DNA of 64,000 nt from Kineococcus mangrovi (GTDB taxonomy: Bacteria; Actinomycetota; Actinomycetes; Actinomycetales; Kineococcaceae). Each line of letters starts with the position of its first letter. Position 1 is the first letter of the stretch. Position numbers and translations under genes: made by a program. The notes beneath the pieces are model-generated. The model had not been told where the DNA came from and searched no databases. It saw only the letters and a program-made list of their open reading frames with translations. Positions 63,158 through 64,000 of this stretch are shown here, piece by piece. The stretch spans positions 496,001 through 560,000 of the forward strand of contig NZ_JBGGTQ010000003.1 of NCBI RefSeq assembly GCF_041320705.1, written 5' to 3'.

Positions 63158-64000
63158 GTGGCGGACATCGCCGTCGTCCCCGCGTGGCTCACGCCGCCGG
63201 CCGACGTCAACGAACTGCTCCCGCAGCTGTGGGCGCGCACCGTCGCCCGCGACGCCGACGGGGCGCTGCGCGTCGGCGGCGTGGGCGTGGCCGACCTCGC
63301 GCGCGAGCACGGCACGCCGCTGTTCGTCGTCGACGAGCTGGACTTCCGCTCGCGGGCGCTGGCCTTCCGCGACGCCTTCGCCGACGCCTTCGCCGACCTG
63401 TGCGGGGGGGCCGACGTCTACTACGCGTCCAAGGCGTTCCTCGCCACCGGCGTGGCGCGCTGGATCGCCCAGGACGGTCTGCACCTGGACACCGCCTCCG
63501 GCGGCGAGCTCGCGCTGGGCTTGCGCGGTGGCGTCCTGCCCGCGCGGATCGCGTTGCACGGCAACAACAAGTCGCGTCGTGAGATCGCGACCGCGCTCGA
63601 AGCCGGGGTGGGCCGGATCGTCGTGGACTCCCTCGGCGAGATCGACCTGGTCGCCGACCTGGCGCGCGAGCGCGGAGTCGTGGCCCCCGTCATGCTCCGG
63701 GTCACGGTGGGCGTGGAGGCCCACACCCACCAGTACGTCGCGACGGCGCACGAGGACCAGAAGTTCGGGCTCTCGCTGGCCTCGGGGCAGGCGGAGGTCG
63801 CCGTCGCCCGGGCCCTGGCCCGGCCCGAGCTGCAGCTGCTCGGCCTGCACAGCCACATCGGCTCGCAGATCTTCGACCTCGGCGGGTTCGAGGTCTCGGC
63901 CCGCCGGCTGCTGGAGCTGCACCGCCGGGTGGAGCGCGAGCACGGGGTCGAGCTGCCCGAGGTCGACCTCGGCGGCGGCTACGGCGTGGCCTACACCTCC
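63158..64000 (+). CDS. lysA: Diaminopimelate decarboxylase, N-terminal part (runs off the window)
   Basis: The first 281 residues of the fold-III PLP enzyme that makes lysine from meso-diaminopimelate. PLP-binding Lys is in VYYASKAFL. LHSHIGSQIFD and EVDLGGGYGV (glycine-rich phosphate loop) are present. GTG at 63158 has GAGGAGAGG at good spacing, 15 bases after the argS stop. An argS-lysA order, followed in many actinobacteria by threonine genes, is expected. Confidence 0.93.
   Translation, partial: MADIAVVPAWLTPPADVNELLPQLWARTVARDADGALRVGGVGVADLAREHGTPLFVVDELDFRSRALAFRDAFADAFADLCGGADVYYASKAFLATGVARWIAQDGLHLDTASGGELALGLRGGVLPARIALHGNNKSRREIATALEAGVGRIVVDSLGEIDLVADLARERGVVAPVMLRVTVGVEAHTHQYVATAHEDQKFGLSLASGQAEVAVARALARPELQLLGLHSHIGSQIFDLGGFEVSARRLLELHRRVEREHGVELPEVDLGGGYGVAYTS

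Overview
This window is a very GC-rich stretch of an actinobacterial chromosome. The evidence is a sigR/rsrA thiol-stress pair, a mycothiol-type maleylpyruvate isomerase, the tiny actinobacterial ribosomal protein bL37, a fused Kgd-type 2-oxoglutarate decarboxylase/dehydrogenase, GuaB1, GTG starts used as often as ATG, and an argS-lysA junction. A chemoreceptor and a lone PilT suggest a motile organism. A Kineosporiales member such as Kineococcus fits, but that is an inference made without any database search.

Layout. 1-1.2 kb: the end of a VKOR-like protein and a serine hydrolase. 1.2-7.8 kb: an iron-chelate ABC importer (lipoprotein, two permeases, ATPase) behind a DtxR/IdeR-like box, then an ArsR regulator with a P1B-4 metal-export ATPase. 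7.9-13.6 kb: one 1889-residue protein joining a Ser/Thr kinase, a STAND-like ATPase, a helical repeat region, GAF-like regions and a GGDEF cyclase. 13.6-20.2 kb: rsgA, aroA, DoxX, an SRAP protein, sigR-rsrA with a textbook SigR-type promoter, bL37 and pilT. 20.2-30.5 kb: small metabolic and membrane genes, a Cache chemoreceptor, a MOSC protein coupled to a flavin/2Fe-2S reductase, an alpha/beta hydrolase fold protein and a polar amino-acid ABC importer. 30.66-33.50 kb: a 2.84-kb block bounded by 28-bp inverted repeats and an imperfect 15-bp target duplication. It carries four cargo genes and no transposase. 33.5-40.6 kb: PhoD, a nucleoside-kinase-like P-loop protein, an SGNH protein and kgd. 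40.7-49.9 kb: a two-component system, guaB1, a second alpha/beta hydrolase fold protein, two CNNM/CorC-type membrane proteins, a PRC-barrel protein, a Thr/Pro-rich membrane protein and NAD kinase. 49.9-53.0 kb: a second iron-chelate importer (no binding protein) whose -10 box lies inside a DtxR/IdeR-like core. 53.2-64 kb: a DEAD-box helicase, a membrane zincin-like protein, hrpB, a phosphoribosyltransferase, a flavoprotein monooxygenase, a glutathione-peroxidase-like protein, a SprT-like protein, tRNA-Arg(CCG), argS and the first part of lysA.

Themes. Iron and transition-metal balance recurs: two importers with DtxR/IdeR-like boxes and an ArsR-controlled P1B-4 exporter beside the first. Thiol redox control also recurs (VKOR, sigR/rsrA, mycothiol enzyme, peroxidase). 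Many genes have a TANNNT -10 box only 6-8 nt before the start codon, so leaderless transcripts are probably common. Two short leader ORFs are coupled by overlap to the next gene. Three hydrolase-fold proteins lack the expected nucleophilic serine.

The most unusual items are the transposase-free cargo element at 30.66-33.50 kb, the predicted long and short SigR isoforms with separate promoters, and the kinase-ATPase-GGDEF fusion.
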